The notes: generated by a model not told the origin, from the letters alone. A stretch of DNA of 64,000 bases from an uncultured Dorea sp. (GCA_910578865.1 CAJTRM010000005.1:1-64000), one strand, 5' to 3'; positions 1 to 7,265 are shown, counted from the stretch's first letter. Made by a program: numbers and translations.

Positions 1-2
1 GA

Positions 3-128
3 AACATTTTCCATTCAAAAGTAATTGTAGGTTTTATGAATGTTGGATATAAAATCATGAAGTGTGATAATGAAATAGTTTTAGTATATAGTTCATATAG
101 GAAAACAGTCAAAATATTGTATAGATAA
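3..128 (+). CDS. 3' end of a gene truncated by the window edge
   Basis: One frame stays open from the first bases to a TAA at 126-128 and encodes 41 residues (ending KTVKILYR). The other two forward frames stop early. The composition is protein-like, but no family can be named from so short a tail. The start lies outside the window. This could be the last gene of the element that ends near the tRNA-Ser remnant at 629-697; that link is inference from position only. Confidence 0.35.
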   Translation, partial: NIFHSKVIVGFMNVGYKIMKCDNEIVLVYSSYRKTVKILYR

Positions 129-351
129 CTTGAAATTTTAAGCAAAGTCGCTTATAATTTATATCATAATATATAGCTATTATCCGCAGTTACAGAGCGA
201 GTGTTATCAACAGCGATAACAAAATGATAACATTAGCTCATATAGGCAGGATAATATGGATATATCAAATAATCAAAAGATTTACATACTCGACAGAGAA
301 TAAATTCTAAACAAAAATAGTTAGGAAAAGTTGAGTTCGAATAGTAAACAG

Positions 352-395
352 AAAGCCGGGAAGCCGCATAAATAGCGGACTTTCCGGCTTTTGAA
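352..395 (+). terminator. Rho-independent terminator
   Basis: AAAGCCGG at 352-359 pairs with CCGGCTTT at 384-391. An inner CCGC/GCGG stem closes the loop, and a short T-run ends the hairpin. It would end transcription coming from the left. Between 129 and 351 no gene is visible, only AT-rich DNA with GTTATC/GATAAC repeats at 202-232. Confidence 0.6.
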
Positions 396-628
396 GTGGG
401 GCGTGATACCTTTTTGATACCTATATCTTGATTATTTTCTTACTATACCTTATAATACGAATTGTGATTAGAGTGCCTTTGATTGTTGGCTTGGCAATTT
501 TTTCGTGCGCTTCGTTTAAATTTGAGTTCAATCTTTCAGAAAAAGTAAAAGCAAAAATTTGTATGGAGGGAAGAATGATTATGACAATGATGATTGCATG
601 TATTGAAATGGTGGCTGTGGGCGTTTGT

Positions 629-697
629 GGAGTGTGCCCTGCTAAGTCAATTTAGATAAGGATTAAACGCCGAGGGGTTCAAATCCCCTGCACTCCA
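629..697 (+). pseudogene. tRNA-Ser(GCU) remnant, probable integration scar
   Basis: The 3' half of a class II tRNA is intact: anticodon loop CTGCTAA (639-645, anticodon GCU), 3' anticodon stem GTCAA (646-650), a long serine-type variable arm (651-672), T-arm AGGGG-TTCAAAT-CCCCT (673-689), acceptor GCACTCC (690-696) and discriminator A. The D-arm and 5' anticodon stem are missing. The bases before the loop are GTGCC, not the expected TTGAC. A GGAGTGT at 629-635 can pair with the acceptor, so this is either an internally deleted tRNA or the 3' tRNA duplicate left by an integrase that recombines in the anticodon loop. It is not a working tRNA. Confidence 0.6.
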
Positions 698-704
698 TTA
701 AAGT

Positions 705-731
705 AGGCTACCGTAATGGTAGCCTTTCCTT
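705..731 (+). terminator. Terminator after the tRNA remnant
   Basis: GGCTACC (706-712) and GGTAGCC (718-724) form a 7-bp stem with a 5-nt loop, followed by TTTCCTT. Its position right after the tRNA 3' end fits the original tRNA terminator. Confidence 0.65.
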
Positions 732-738
732 ATGGGAA

Positions 739-1281
739 ATGTTATTTCTGTCGCCATTGATAACTATTATTTTTCTTATTCTTCTTAAAGTGGTTTTTGA
801 TCAACCACTTCTTGTATTTAGTAATAAAAAAACTACGCATGAGGTGCCGCTTTATATAGCAGAAACGCATGAAGCTTTAAAGATTCATAATAGACCAGAT
901 ATATTGATTCATGTGTATGATGTTAAAAAAGAGTGGTACTTAGGGGCAATTGTATTGGAATGTAAATACAGAAAAATTAATTCATTTTGGACAGAAAACG
1001 GTGGGAGATCCAGTATTGGACAATTACAAGCATATTATAATAATACGCGATCAGATTATCATTTTGGTGGTAAAGGTAAACGTTTAAATATACGTCCAGT
1101 AAAGAAAGTAATTGTATTGACCCCAGATATACATGGTGACGGAAGAAGTCAAGAAGATTTTGGTATATTAGTTAAAAGTTTTAAGCCAACGGATACTGGT
1201 GAGTTAATTGAATCAGTGACAGATGAATTAAATGCCGTTATTTCTGAATTGAAAGAAATTAGTCAAGAATTGCAGTGGTAG
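739..1281 (+). pseudogene. C-terminal fragment of a PD-(D/E)XK nuclease (DUF2357/McrC-like)
   Basis: 180 codons. A nuclease core is readable: RPDILIHVYD supplies the acidic residue, VLECKYRK the E-x-K motif, and then GQLQAYYNN and RPVKKVIVLTP follow. This order is typical of the C-terminal nuclease domain of DUF2357 proteins, which usually partner McrB-like GTPases in restriction systems. Full-length members are several times longer. This copy begins only 40 bp after the tRNA remnant, has no convincing ribosome binding site, and has no McrB partner nearby. I read it as the surviving 3' end of a defence gene cut by the recombination that left the tRNA scar. The exact family is inferred from motifs only. 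Confidence 0.5.
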
Positions 1282-1348
1282 CGAAGTATAGAAAAAGTAA
1301 TTCGAATAATTTGGTGTAAACAGCATATAATTTTAGTGGATACTTCTA

Positions 1349-1377
1349 TTGACTTTCCGCTTTGTACTTGTTAGTAT
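1349..1377 (+). promoter_or_regulatory. Promoter of the CptI antitoxin RNA
   Basis: TTGACT (1349-1354) and TAGTAT (1372-1377) with a 17-bp spacer. The predicted start near 1384 falls just before the first RNA repeat. Confidence 0.7.
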
Positions 1378-1388
1378 ATTAGTACAAA

Positions 1389-1487
1389 GAAAGTTTACCA
1401 CTGACCGATATGTGGTATATAAATGGTCGGGTTGAAAGTTTACCGCTGACCGATATGCGGTATATAAATGGTTGGGTTGTAAGTTTA
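1389..1487 (+). ncRNA. cptI: CptI-like type III antitoxin RNA, two 45-nt repeats
   Basis: Two tandem 45-bp units (1389-1433 and 1434-1478) differ at three positions and are followed by a 9-base partial third copy. Each unit has a stem: ACCAC/GTGGT in unit 1 and ACCGC/GCGGT in unit 2. Two of the three differences are therefore a compensatory A-U to G-C exchange. The order promoter, repeats, terminator, toxin is that of type III toxin-antitoxin loci. A repeat near 45 nt present about twice matches the CptIN family as I know it. The RNA would be cut by CptN into single repeats that bind and inhibit the toxin. Confidence 0.75.
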
Positions 1488-1516
1488 GTCCTTCGCCGAA
1501 AGGCGAGGGACTTTTT
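1487..1516 (+). terminator. Leaky terminator between CptI RNA and toxin gene
   Basis: AGTCCTTCGCC (1487-1497) pairs with GGCGAGGGACT (1502-1512) around a GAAA tetraloop, followed by T5. In type III systems such a terminator sets the antitoxin RNA to toxin mRNA ratio. Confidence 0.8.
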
Positions 1517-1544
1517 CCATATTTCCACAGAGAGGATGGAACGA

Positions 1545-2015
1545 ATGAAGAAAACAGGGTTTTATATCATAAAGGACAGATTTTTTGAAGATATGCCGGA
1601 TCCGTATCTCAAGGGGAATAAGGCAGGCAATAGACCACATTATTATTGTTTTGAGGATAATGTTACAGGAATTTATTGGATGATACCGCTTTCCAGCAGA
1701 ATAGAGAAGTTTCGCAAAATAATAGAGAAAAAAGAACAATCGGGAAAAACATGCGATATTCTGCATATTGTGAAACTGGATGATAGTCGAGAAAGTGTAT
1801 TTTTAATACAAGATATGTTTCCAATTACAGAGGAATACATAGAACGTGAATATAAAATTGCCGGAAATCATTTGATGCTGACCAGTGAACATACGGCAAA
1901 GGTAATTGAGAAGAAAGCAAGAAAAGTGTTGGGAATGTTAAAGCGTGGTGTGAAGTTCATGCCTACACAACCGGATGTGCTGTCAATATTGGAGCAATTA
2001 AAGCAGAAAGGATAG
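1545..2015 (+). CDS. cptN: Type III toxin, CptN/ToxN-like endoribonuclease
   Basis: 156 residues, close to other ToxN-fold toxins. The start MKKTGF at 1545 is chosen because GAGAGG lies 9 nt upstream; the in-frame ATG at 1536 has none. Visible motifs are NRPHYYCFED and GIYWMIPLSS near residues 29-51, the N-terminal strand pattern I associate with the CptN branch. The gene is the second unit of the locus whose RNA antitoxin lies at 1389-1487. Known members cut mRNA and the repeat RNA and act in plasmid stability or phage abortive infection. Assignment rests on the gene order and these motifs; a ToxN or TenpN label is possible but less likely given the repeat length. Confidence 0.75.
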   Translation: MKKTGFYIIKDRFFEDMPDPYLKGNKAGNRPHYYCFEDNVTGIYWMIPLSSRIEKFRKIIEKKEQSGKTCDILHIVKLDDSRESVFLIQDMFPITEEYIEREYKIAGNHLMLTSEHTAKVIEKKARKVLGMLKRGVKFMPTQPDVLSILEQLKQKG

Positions 2016-2253
2016 TGTTTCGTGGCTCTATTTTGACTCTAATAATTTGGCATGAGAAAAATACCAGATAAAATTCAGATAATATGAACACAAAACAGCA
2101 CAAATGCGTACTGAAAAATACCTAGATTACCCTATCCGCACCCGAGTTCGAATAGTACAAGAGTATATTATTTATTTCATATGGCAGGTAGTCTATGAGA
2201 TTGCCTGCTATATTTACAATCTATTGTTTCAGAAAAAATTAAGTGGTAATTTG

Positions 2254-2282
2254 TTGCCAATAGAAATGGTAATTTATATAAA
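2254..2282 (+). promoter_or_regulatory. Promoter for the two-TM protein
   Basis: TTGCCA (2254-2259), a 17-bp spacer, and TATAAA (2277-2282), 28 bp before the ATG at 2311. An 8-bp inverted repeat at 2181-2211 (GCAGG/CCTGC core) lies upstream and may be a weak terminator. Confidence 0.55.
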
Positions 2283-2310
2283 ATTGACATACAACTAATG
2301 AGGGCAGTAT

Positions 2311-2976
2311 ATGAAAAGTACGAAAAAAGATTCAGTGAAAGTGGAAGAAAAAGAGCCGTTTGCTCAGAAACATCCTAGAATCAATTTTGTGATAGGGTTG
2401 GCTTTTCTGGTAATACTTGTGTTTGTAGCAATATTACTTATAGGGTTTATATTTTCTTGCTTTGGGAATGGAATTGAGCATTTGGTTGATTTCCTGAAAA
2501 AGTTTGTAAGTACCACAGATAAAGTAATTATTGTGGCAATGATAACAGGTATGGTGTCTATGGTCGGTGTGGTTTTTACGTCTGTAATAGCAAAAATCAT
2601 TGATTATCGATATAATGTAAAAAAATATTTATATGATAAAAGAGAGGCACCGTATGAACAATTTGTAAGCATAATTTATACTATTATGGAAGATACAAAA
2701 AAACCTGTAAATGAGCAAATGACAGAATCTGATAAGTTTAGAATGATGTCGGATTTTTCCAAGGGATTAACATTATGGGGATCAAATAAAGTAGTAAAAA
2801 AGTGGTTAAGATACAGAAAAGCGTCAATGGAAGACATGAGCCCAGAGAACTCATTATTACTATTGGAAGATATCATTTATGAAATCAGAAAGGATGTTGG
2901 ACAAAGAAAAAGGTTGGGAAAAGGGGATATGTTATCTATTTTTATAAATGATATTGAAAAAATAATAAAGAAATAA
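2311..2976 (+). CDS. Two-TM membrane protein of unknown function
   Basis: 221 residues with a GAGGG ribosome binding site. A charged N-terminus of about 24 residues precedes two hydrophobic segments (about 25-51 and 71-97). A mostly helical, lysine-rich cytosolic tail of about 120 residues follows. I do not recognise a family. It stands alone with its own promoter between two toxin-antitoxin loci, which suggests accessory cargo. AT-rich composition like its neighbours. A role in phage defence or cell surface is conceivable, but nothing in the sequence shows it. Confidence 0.75.
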   Translation: MKSTKKDSVKVEEKEPFAQKHPRINFVIGLAFLVILVFVAILLIGFIFSCFGNGIEHLVDFLKKFVSTTDKVIIVAMITGMVSMVGVVFTSVIAKIIDYRYNVKKYLYDKREAPYEQFVSIIYTIMEDTKKPVNEQMTESDKFRMMSDFSKGLTLWGSNKVVKKWLRYRKASMEDMSPENSLLLLEDIIYEIRKDVGQRKRLGKGDMLSIFINDIEKIIKK

Positions 2977-2996
2977 GCATATATGTAGAGAAATGC

Positions 2997-3025
2997 TTTA
3001 CAAATGCTACGATATGGAATATACT
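2997..3025 (+). promoter_or_regulatory. Promoter of the relB/yoeB operon
   Basis: TTTACA (2997-3002) and TATACT (3020-3025) with a 17-bp spacer. Antitoxin/toxin complexes of this type normally repress their own promoter, so an operator probably overlaps it. Confidence 0.65.
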
Positions 3026-3054
3026 AATACCATCATGGAGAAAGAGGTGATATA

Positions 3055-3303
3055 ATGGCTCAAATTAGTTTGCGTATAGAGGATGATGTAAAGAAAAAGG
3101 CAGAGCAAGCTTGTGCCGATATTGGAATGTCTTTGTCTACGGCTATTAATATTTATCTAAAAAAATTGGGGCGAGAGAAACGGATACCATTTGAAGTATC
3201 TGTTGATCCGTTTTATTCGCAGGAGAATATGACTAGGCTTAGAGAGTCTGTAGCGCAAATGGAGGCTACAGGCGGTACGATACATGAGGTGGATGATGAT
3301 TAA
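3055..3303 (+). CDS. RelB/DinJ-family antitoxin
   Basis: 82 residues. The N-terminal MAQISLRIEDDVKKKAE and MSLSTAINIYLKK read as a ribbon-helix-helix DNA-binding domain. The acidic C-terminus would wrap the toxin. AGAGGTGAT precedes the ATG at good spacing. The gene overlaps the toxin start by 8 bp, so the two are translationally coupled. The family antitoxin neutralises a ribosome-dependent RNase and represses the operon. The family call is firm; whether it is closest to RelB or DinJ is not resolved. Confidence 0.9.
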   Translation: MAQISLRIEDDVKKKAEQACADIGMSLSTAINIYLKKLGREKRIPFEVSVDPFYSQENMTRLRESVAQMEATGGTIHEVDDD

Positions 3304-3559
3304 GTCATGGTCAGATGCGGCGTGGGAGGATTTTGAATACTGGACAAAGCAGGATAAAAAGACGTTGAAACGTATTCTTCAACTATTGAAGGATATTGAC
3401 CGGAATGGATACGAGGGAATAGGAAAGCCAGAAAGATTAAGTGGTGATTTAGCATCCTATTGGAGCCGGCGGATAGATGATGCAAATCGTATTGTTTATC
3501 GGATAGAAGATAATACGATAAAGATTGTTCAATGTGGTTCTCATTATAGAGATAAGTAA
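3296..3559 (+). CDS. YoeB/Txe-family mRNA interferase toxin
   Basis: 87 residues starting MIKSWSDAAWEDFEYW, typical of YoeB. The C-terminal RIVYRIEDNTIKIVQCGSHY carries the usual catalytic-region arginine and the final Tyr of the YoeB H-Y signature. YoeB cuts mRNA in the ribosomal A-site. The start at 3296 is chosen because family members begin one or two residues before the first strand and GAGGT lies 5 nt upstream; ATGs at 3284 and 3293 are in frame. It overlaps the antitoxin end, the normal antitoxin-toxin order. Confidence 0.9.
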   Translation: MIKSWSDAAWEDFEYWTKQDKKTLKRILQLLKDIDRNGYEGIGKPERLSGDLASYWSRRIDDANRIVYRIEDNTIKIVQCGSHYRDK

Positions 3560-3702
3560 GGACGGCAACATTCTGGCAACAGAAAATCAGTAAACCAAAA
3601 TAATTGATGTAATTGAAGTAAAAAAAGGCATATATTTACACAGAACTTAAGAAAATATAGTTAAAAATAGCAAAGAACACGCCGAGTTCGAATAACGGAT
3701 AG

Positions 3703-3745
3703 AATCCCGGGAATGCTGATAAAATGGGCATTTCCGGGGTTGTTT
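3703..3745 (+). terminator. Terminator after the toxin-antitoxin operon
   Basis: AATCCCGGGAATGC pairs with GCATTTCCGGGGTT (3703-3716 with 3728-3741), then TGTTTT. GAGTTCGAATA (3684-3694) sits just upstream, as it does before hairpins near 333 and 2144. Confidence 0.6.
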
Positions 3746-3760
3746 TATACTGTTTGGGCT

Positions 3761-3830
3761 CTACTTATTTGATGAATACTGGATTTTGGGCAGGTATCAT
3801 GATACCTGTCGTAAGCGTCAAATAAGATAG
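3761..3830. repeat. Long interrupted palindrome
   Basis: An exact 18-bp palindrome CAGGTATCATGATACCTG (3791-3808) is framed by CTTATTTGA (3764-3772) and its complement TCAAATAAG (3818-3826). The right arm overlaps the left inverted repeat of the IS66-like remnant. Confidence 0.6.
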
Positions 3831-4207
3831 TGGATAGAAAAATAACCACCGGACCTCTATACTAAAAGGCAGTGGTTATCGATACCATTCCTGTGCTATG
3901 GGATTCCACGGCAGATAATCATCCAAATATTCAGGATGTTCGAGAAAGGCACTCCCCGGCAGATCTGACAGGATATAATTCAAATACTTCATTGGTGCAA
4001 GACCATTTGCATTGGCCGTCTCTACCAATGTATAGATCCCGGTACTTGCGGATGCCCCGTTCGGATTTCCGCAAGTGCTGTAATGATTCTACAAAACTGG
4101 ATCATCTGTTGCCCTGGTCGGCAGAACTTCCAAAAGAATGTAGGAAACCACGCCGCTAACAATCTAGCGGCGTTAATTTATCGGTAAGCGTGCGATTTGA
4201 CGTTTAC
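3811..4207. mobile_element. Deleted IS66-family element remnant
   Basis: GTAAGCGTCAAAT (3811-3823) and ATTTGACGTTTAC (4195-4207) are inverted repeats matching at 12 of 13 positions, like IS66-family ends. The only coding remnant inside is the last part of a transposase on the minus strand (3876-4070). The remaining right part, 4071-4207, has no readable gene and holds a GCCGCTA/TAGCGGC hairpin (4152-4172). At about 397 bp it is far too short to be autonomous. The flanking 8 bp do not match, so no target-site duplication is visible. Confidence 0.6.
3876..4070 (-). pseudogene. C-terminal remnant of an IS66 transposase (TnpC)
   Basis: Read on the minus strand, 64 codons remain and end at TAA (3876-3878). 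They include TLVETANANGLAPMKYLNYI and EHPEYLDDYLPWNP, closely matching the C-terminal tail typical of IS66 TnpC. Upstream the frame hits a stop within 20 codons, so the DDE core is gone. The forward reading of the same DNA is a shadow. Confidence 0.7.
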
Positions 4208-4389
4208 TATGATATAACACAAAAACTGAAATACAAGATTATAATAACACAAGATATAGTGAATGTCGATTAACAAAACGCCATATTTAGAACTCTGGAT
4301 ACATGATATACTGCACATTGAACTATGAAAGTGTAAGAGAATATAGTACAATAAAGGAAATGGTATTTTACAGAGCAAGGAGTGAAATG

Positions 4390-5277
4390 ATGATAGAGGT
4401 CTTATTTGCAGAAAGTGAAGCGGGTTCTATGAAAGTTGCGAAAAATACAGTAATGTTTGGAAAAACAGATGGACCTGTTTCTGTCTGGATTGCTGGAAAA
4501 AAGAAACCTCCAAAACGGGAACACACCGGATGGATAGAAGGAACTTCCGAAGAGGTTATCTGTCTTGGATTTATGTTGGATATTGGTGATATCAGTGGAA
4601 CGATAGACAGTCAGTATCGGAAAGACTTGATTTATTCCTTGTATGCACAGGAACAATGGGGAAAAGATCCGGAACTGGATGCAGAACTTCGGGATCTGAC
4701 AGACTGCTATATAAAAGAATTGAAGCGACTGAAGGATTATTTAGAAGCAGGAGAGCAGATTCGAGTGTGGTACAGTGAAGCGCCTTATTCTATTTGTGGT
4801 TTTTACCAATTATGCAGTGTCCTGTCTCAATATGAAAATCAGATACGAGTTGTAAAACTGCCACAGCATTGTATCCGTGATTATTTGATCATTTCTTATA
4901 AAAATTGGGGTGAGGTAGCGGCTGAAGAATTTGCAGGATTTCTGCAATATGAGAAAGAGTTATCCAGAGAAGAGTTAAGGCTTTATAGTTCATTGTGGAG
5001 TGAACTGAAGGAAGACAATAGTCCTCTGCGTGCCGTTGTTAATGGCATGGTGACTGGCGTTCCGGAAGATTTTTATGATTTCCTGATTTGGAAAAGGATT
5101 ACGGAAAAGCCAGAAAAGGAAGCCAGGATGATTGGTGACATCCTAGGAAAGTATCCGGTGAATATCGGTGACTGGTGGTATGCGAAGAGGATTAATGATT
5201 TTATTGCCCAAGGCAAAATCCGGGTGGTTCAGGACTCGGAAAATAAATATGCACGGATGATTTGCCTGGCAGAATAG
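4390..5277 (+). CDS. DUF1835/DUF3658-type protein
   Basis: About 295 residues starting MIEVLFAESEAGSMKVA, the standard opening of DUF1835 proteins. A DUF3658-like C-terminal part follows (YDFLIWKRI to the end). AAGGAG at 4377-4382 favours the ATG at 4390; 4387 is the alternative, and the longer reading from 4303 lacks support. The family occurs as stand-alone cytosolic proteins in Firmicutes and its biochemical role is unknown. It is followed closely by the ACT-protein fragment and membrane gene, possibly one transcript. Confidence 0.75.
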   Translation: MIEVLFAESEAGSMKVAKNTVMFGKTDGPVSVWIAGKKKPPKREHTGWIEGTSEEVICLGFMLDIGDISGTIDSQYRKDLIYSLYAQEQWGKDPELDAELRDLTDCYIKELKRLKDYLEAGEQIRVWYSEAPYSICGFYQLCSVLSQYENQIRVVKLPQHCIRDYLIISYKNWGEVAAEEFAGFLQYEKELSREELRLYSSLWSELKEDNSPLRAVVNGMVTGVPEDFYDFLIWKRITEKPEKEARMIGDILGKYPVNIGDWWYAKRINDFIAQGKIRVVQDSENKYARMICLAE

Positions 5278-5278
5278 A

Positions 5279-5458
5279 TTTGCAATTGATGAAGAAAAAT
5301 CAGTAGTTTGCATTACGGAGCATGTACCTGATAATGCGATAGAATGTGAGGATGGGTGGAAGGCGTTTCGAATAGAAGGAATCTTGAATTTTGGACTGAT
5401 AGGAATACTGGCTAAAATATCAGTTTTGTTGGCGGAGCGAGAAATCGGAATTTCATAA
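5279..5458 (+). pseudogene. Truncated ACT-domain protein
   Basis: A 59-codon frame without a start codon reads FAIDEEKSVVCITEHVPDNA, GWKAFRIEGILNFGLIGILA and ends LLAEREIGIS with TAA at 5456-5458. This is the core of a small ACT-domain family (COG3603-like). It lacks the N-terminus and the final strand, which normally continues past this serine. It begins immediately after the preceding stop codon, so a deletion probably joined the two genes. Confidence 0.6.
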
Positions 5459-5472
5459 GGAGAGAATAAATA

Positions 5473-6144
5473 ATGGTTAAAGAAGTAAAATGGACAAAAT
5501 ATTTATGGCTGAGCTTGCTCTCATTTGGAGCATTTATGCTTGAACTTCTGTCAATATTTGCAATTGAAGTTATATTTCTGCATGTAGATATACAGAATTA
5601 TACAATGCAGCAAAGAAGTATTCATTGTATCATAATGGTTTTTATGTGGGCGTTTTTCATTGGTGTTCTCCTGCCTTTTTCAAGGAAGCATTATCATTTT
5701 CCAGTAAGGGGAAGCAAAGGGGATAAGATTTCCTCGAAAAGTTGGATTGTAACGTTTGCTTGTTTCATTGGCTGCAAAATTATGACTTTCATTGATTGGC
5801 ATACATTAAAGATTGTCGGAGAAACACAGGGTAAAACCGTATTCCAATTTTGTGCGCAGTATTTATACTATATATTTGAGGTAATGCTTGTTATTCTAAT
5901 CATAATATATGGGCAAAAAGCGATTGAAACCTTGTTGAAAAAAGAAAGTGCAATTCCTTTTGGCGGTATTATATTGGCTATGACATGGGGAGCGATGCAT
6001 TTCGTATCAAGAGGAGTAGGACTTGAAATATGGAACGGAATTTCTACTATGATATTTTCTGTTCTTAGCGGTGTAATGTATTTAAAATTAAACAGGAAAT
6101 GCTTGTATAGCTATCTTTTTATTGCTATAGGTTATTTATTATAA
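5473..6144 (+). CDS. Membrane protein resembling CPBP-type intramembrane proteases
   Basis: 223 residues with a strong AAGGAG upstream and about six to seven hydrophobic segments. The C-terminal WGAMHF, then GISTMIFSVLSGVMYLKL, resembles motifs 2 and 3 of the CPBP (CAAX protease and bacteriocin-processing) family. The family's first motif, a double glutamate followed by arginine, is not seen where it should be (KKESAIPF). If related, it is probably inactive as a protease. No partner bacteriocin gene is visible. Confidence 0.55.
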   Translation: MVKEVKWTKYLWLSLLSFGAFMLELLSIFAIEVIFLHVDIQNYTMQQRSIHCIIMVFMWAFFIGVLLPFSRKHYHFPVRGSKGDKISSKSWIVTFACFIGCKIMTFIDWHTLKIVGETQGKTVFQFCAQYLYYIFEVMLVILIIIYGQKAIETLLKKESAIPFGGIILAMTWGAMHFVSRGVGLEIWNGISTMIFSVLSGVMYLKLNRKCLYSYLFIAIGYLL

Positions 6145-6296
6145 CTTCCATTTATCGAGGAGCAAATAGAGCCCAAAATCGATATTTGGGAGAGCGTTAT
6201 AAAAATGAAAAAAACTTTAGAAAACTTGATGCATGTATACAACATTATTGGCTTATATCTGTAAAAATGGAAGATGAAAATGAAAAGAGGCTGATT

Positions 6297-6635
6297 ATGC
6301 AAACGAAACAAGAAGTAATTACATACTGCCATTCTTTTGAGCAGGTATTTGAGGATTATCCATTCCACGATTCTAATTGGTGTGTAATGCGGCATAAAGG
6401 ATCTAAAAAGACATTTGCTCTAATCTATAACAAAGATGGATATGTATGGATTAATGTGAAATGTGATCCTCAGTGGAGAGACTTCTGGAGAAGTACTTTT
6501 TCATCGGTTGTTCCGGCATATCACATGAATAAGACACACTGGAATTCAATCATCCTGGATGGAACAATCCCGGAGGAAGAAATCAAGCGGATGATTGGTG
6601 AAAGTTATGATCTGACAAAGGGGAAGAAGGTATGA
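6297..6635 (+). CDS. MmcQ/YjbR-family DNA-binding-like protein
   Basis: 112 residues. The start at 6297 has AAGAGG 6 nt upstream; a longer frame from 6186 has no support. CDPQWRDFWRS, AYHMNKTHWNSIIL and the helical end IPEEEIKRMI match the MmcQ/YjbR family (CyaY-like fold). The family's function is unsettled. It overlaps the next gene by 4 bp (ATGA). Confidence 0.85.
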   Translation: MQTKQEVITYCHSFEQVFEDYPFHDSNWCVMRHKGSKKTFALIYNKDGYVWINVKCDPQWRDFWRSTFSSVVPAYHMNKTHWNSIILDGTIPEEEIKRMIGESYDLTKGKKV

Positions 6636-7090
6636 GGATTTTAGTAGATGCGGATGCCTGTCCAGTAGTAACGATCGTGGAACATACAGCTGAAAAATAC
6701 CAGATTCCGGTGATTCTTCTGTGTGATACGAATCATGTCCTGCAGTCTGGCAGCAGTGCAGTTTTAACAGTAGGAGCGGGGGCTGATGCAGTAGATTTTA
6801 AACTGGTGAGTATCTGCCGGAAGGGAGATATTGTTGTGACGCAGGATTATGGTGTGGCGGCTATGATTTTGGGAAAAGGAGCATATGGAATACACCAGAG
6901 CGGCAGATGGTATACGGATGACAATATCGATCAGATGCTTATGGAGAGACATCTTGCGAAGAAAGCCAGAAATGCGGGAAAAAGGAATCATATGAAAGGA
7001 CCAGCAAAGCGGACCGCGGAGGACAATATCCGGTTTGAGGAATCGCTGGAAAAGCTGATTCAAAAATGTCAAAGAAAACAGGAACTATGA
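6632..7090 (+). CDS. YaiI/YqxD family (UPF0178) protein
   Basis: 152 residues, normal length. The opening MRILVDADACPVV is diagnostic. DFKLVSICRKGDIVVTQDYG and the arginine- and lysine-rich C-terminus follow the family pattern. The fold is PIN-like, suggesting a nuclease, but the family has no proven activity. It is translationally coupled to the upstream MmcQ-like gene. Confidence 0.9.
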   Translation: MRILVDADACPVVTIVEHTAEKYQIPVILLCDTNHVLQSGSSAVLTVGAGADAVDFKLVSICRKGDIVVTQDYGVAAMILGKGAYGIHQSGRWYTDDNIDQMLMERHLAKKARNAGKRNHMKGPAKRTAEDNIRFEESLEKLIQKCQRKQEL

Positions 7091-7236
7091 TGTGTCGTGG
7101 ACGCATACCCTTTCGAGTGCGTAGTGTTGGAAGGGTTGCCCCGGAAAGCGGTTTTGACCATCAGGAGTATTATACAGATGCCTTGTTCCGCGAAATAGAG
7201 GAAAGCTCCTTATTGCTTATAATATGATAAAAACTC

Positions 7237-7265
7237 TTGACATCTGATAGATATCTGTATATTAT
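7237..7265 (+). promoter_or_regulatory. padR promoter with overlapping operator
   Basis: TTGACA (7237-7242), a 17-bp spacer and TATTAT (7260-7265) form a near-consensus promoter. An imperfect palindrome (ATCTGTATATTATATAGAT, 7253-7271) covers the -10 box, as expected for PadR autorepression. Confidence 0.65.

Noticed and set aside
428..655. Open frame across the tRNA-Ser remnant
   Set aside because: It has no ribosome binding site, runs into the tRNA-like sequence and has no protein-like pattern.
1389..1487. CRISPR array
   Set aside because: Tandem units without spacers, only two copies, and followed by a terminator and toxin gene; no cas genes are in the window.
1410..1544. Longer start for the CptN toxin
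   Set aside because: The extension would translate the second CptI repeat and the terminator; the repeats explain that DNA better.
2104..2298. 64-codon open frame before the two-TM gene
   Set aside because: It spans a hairpin and the promoter of the next gene and has no ribosome binding site.
3872..4159. Forward open frame inside the IS66 remnant
   Set aside because: The minus strand encodes a recognisable transposase tail at the same place.
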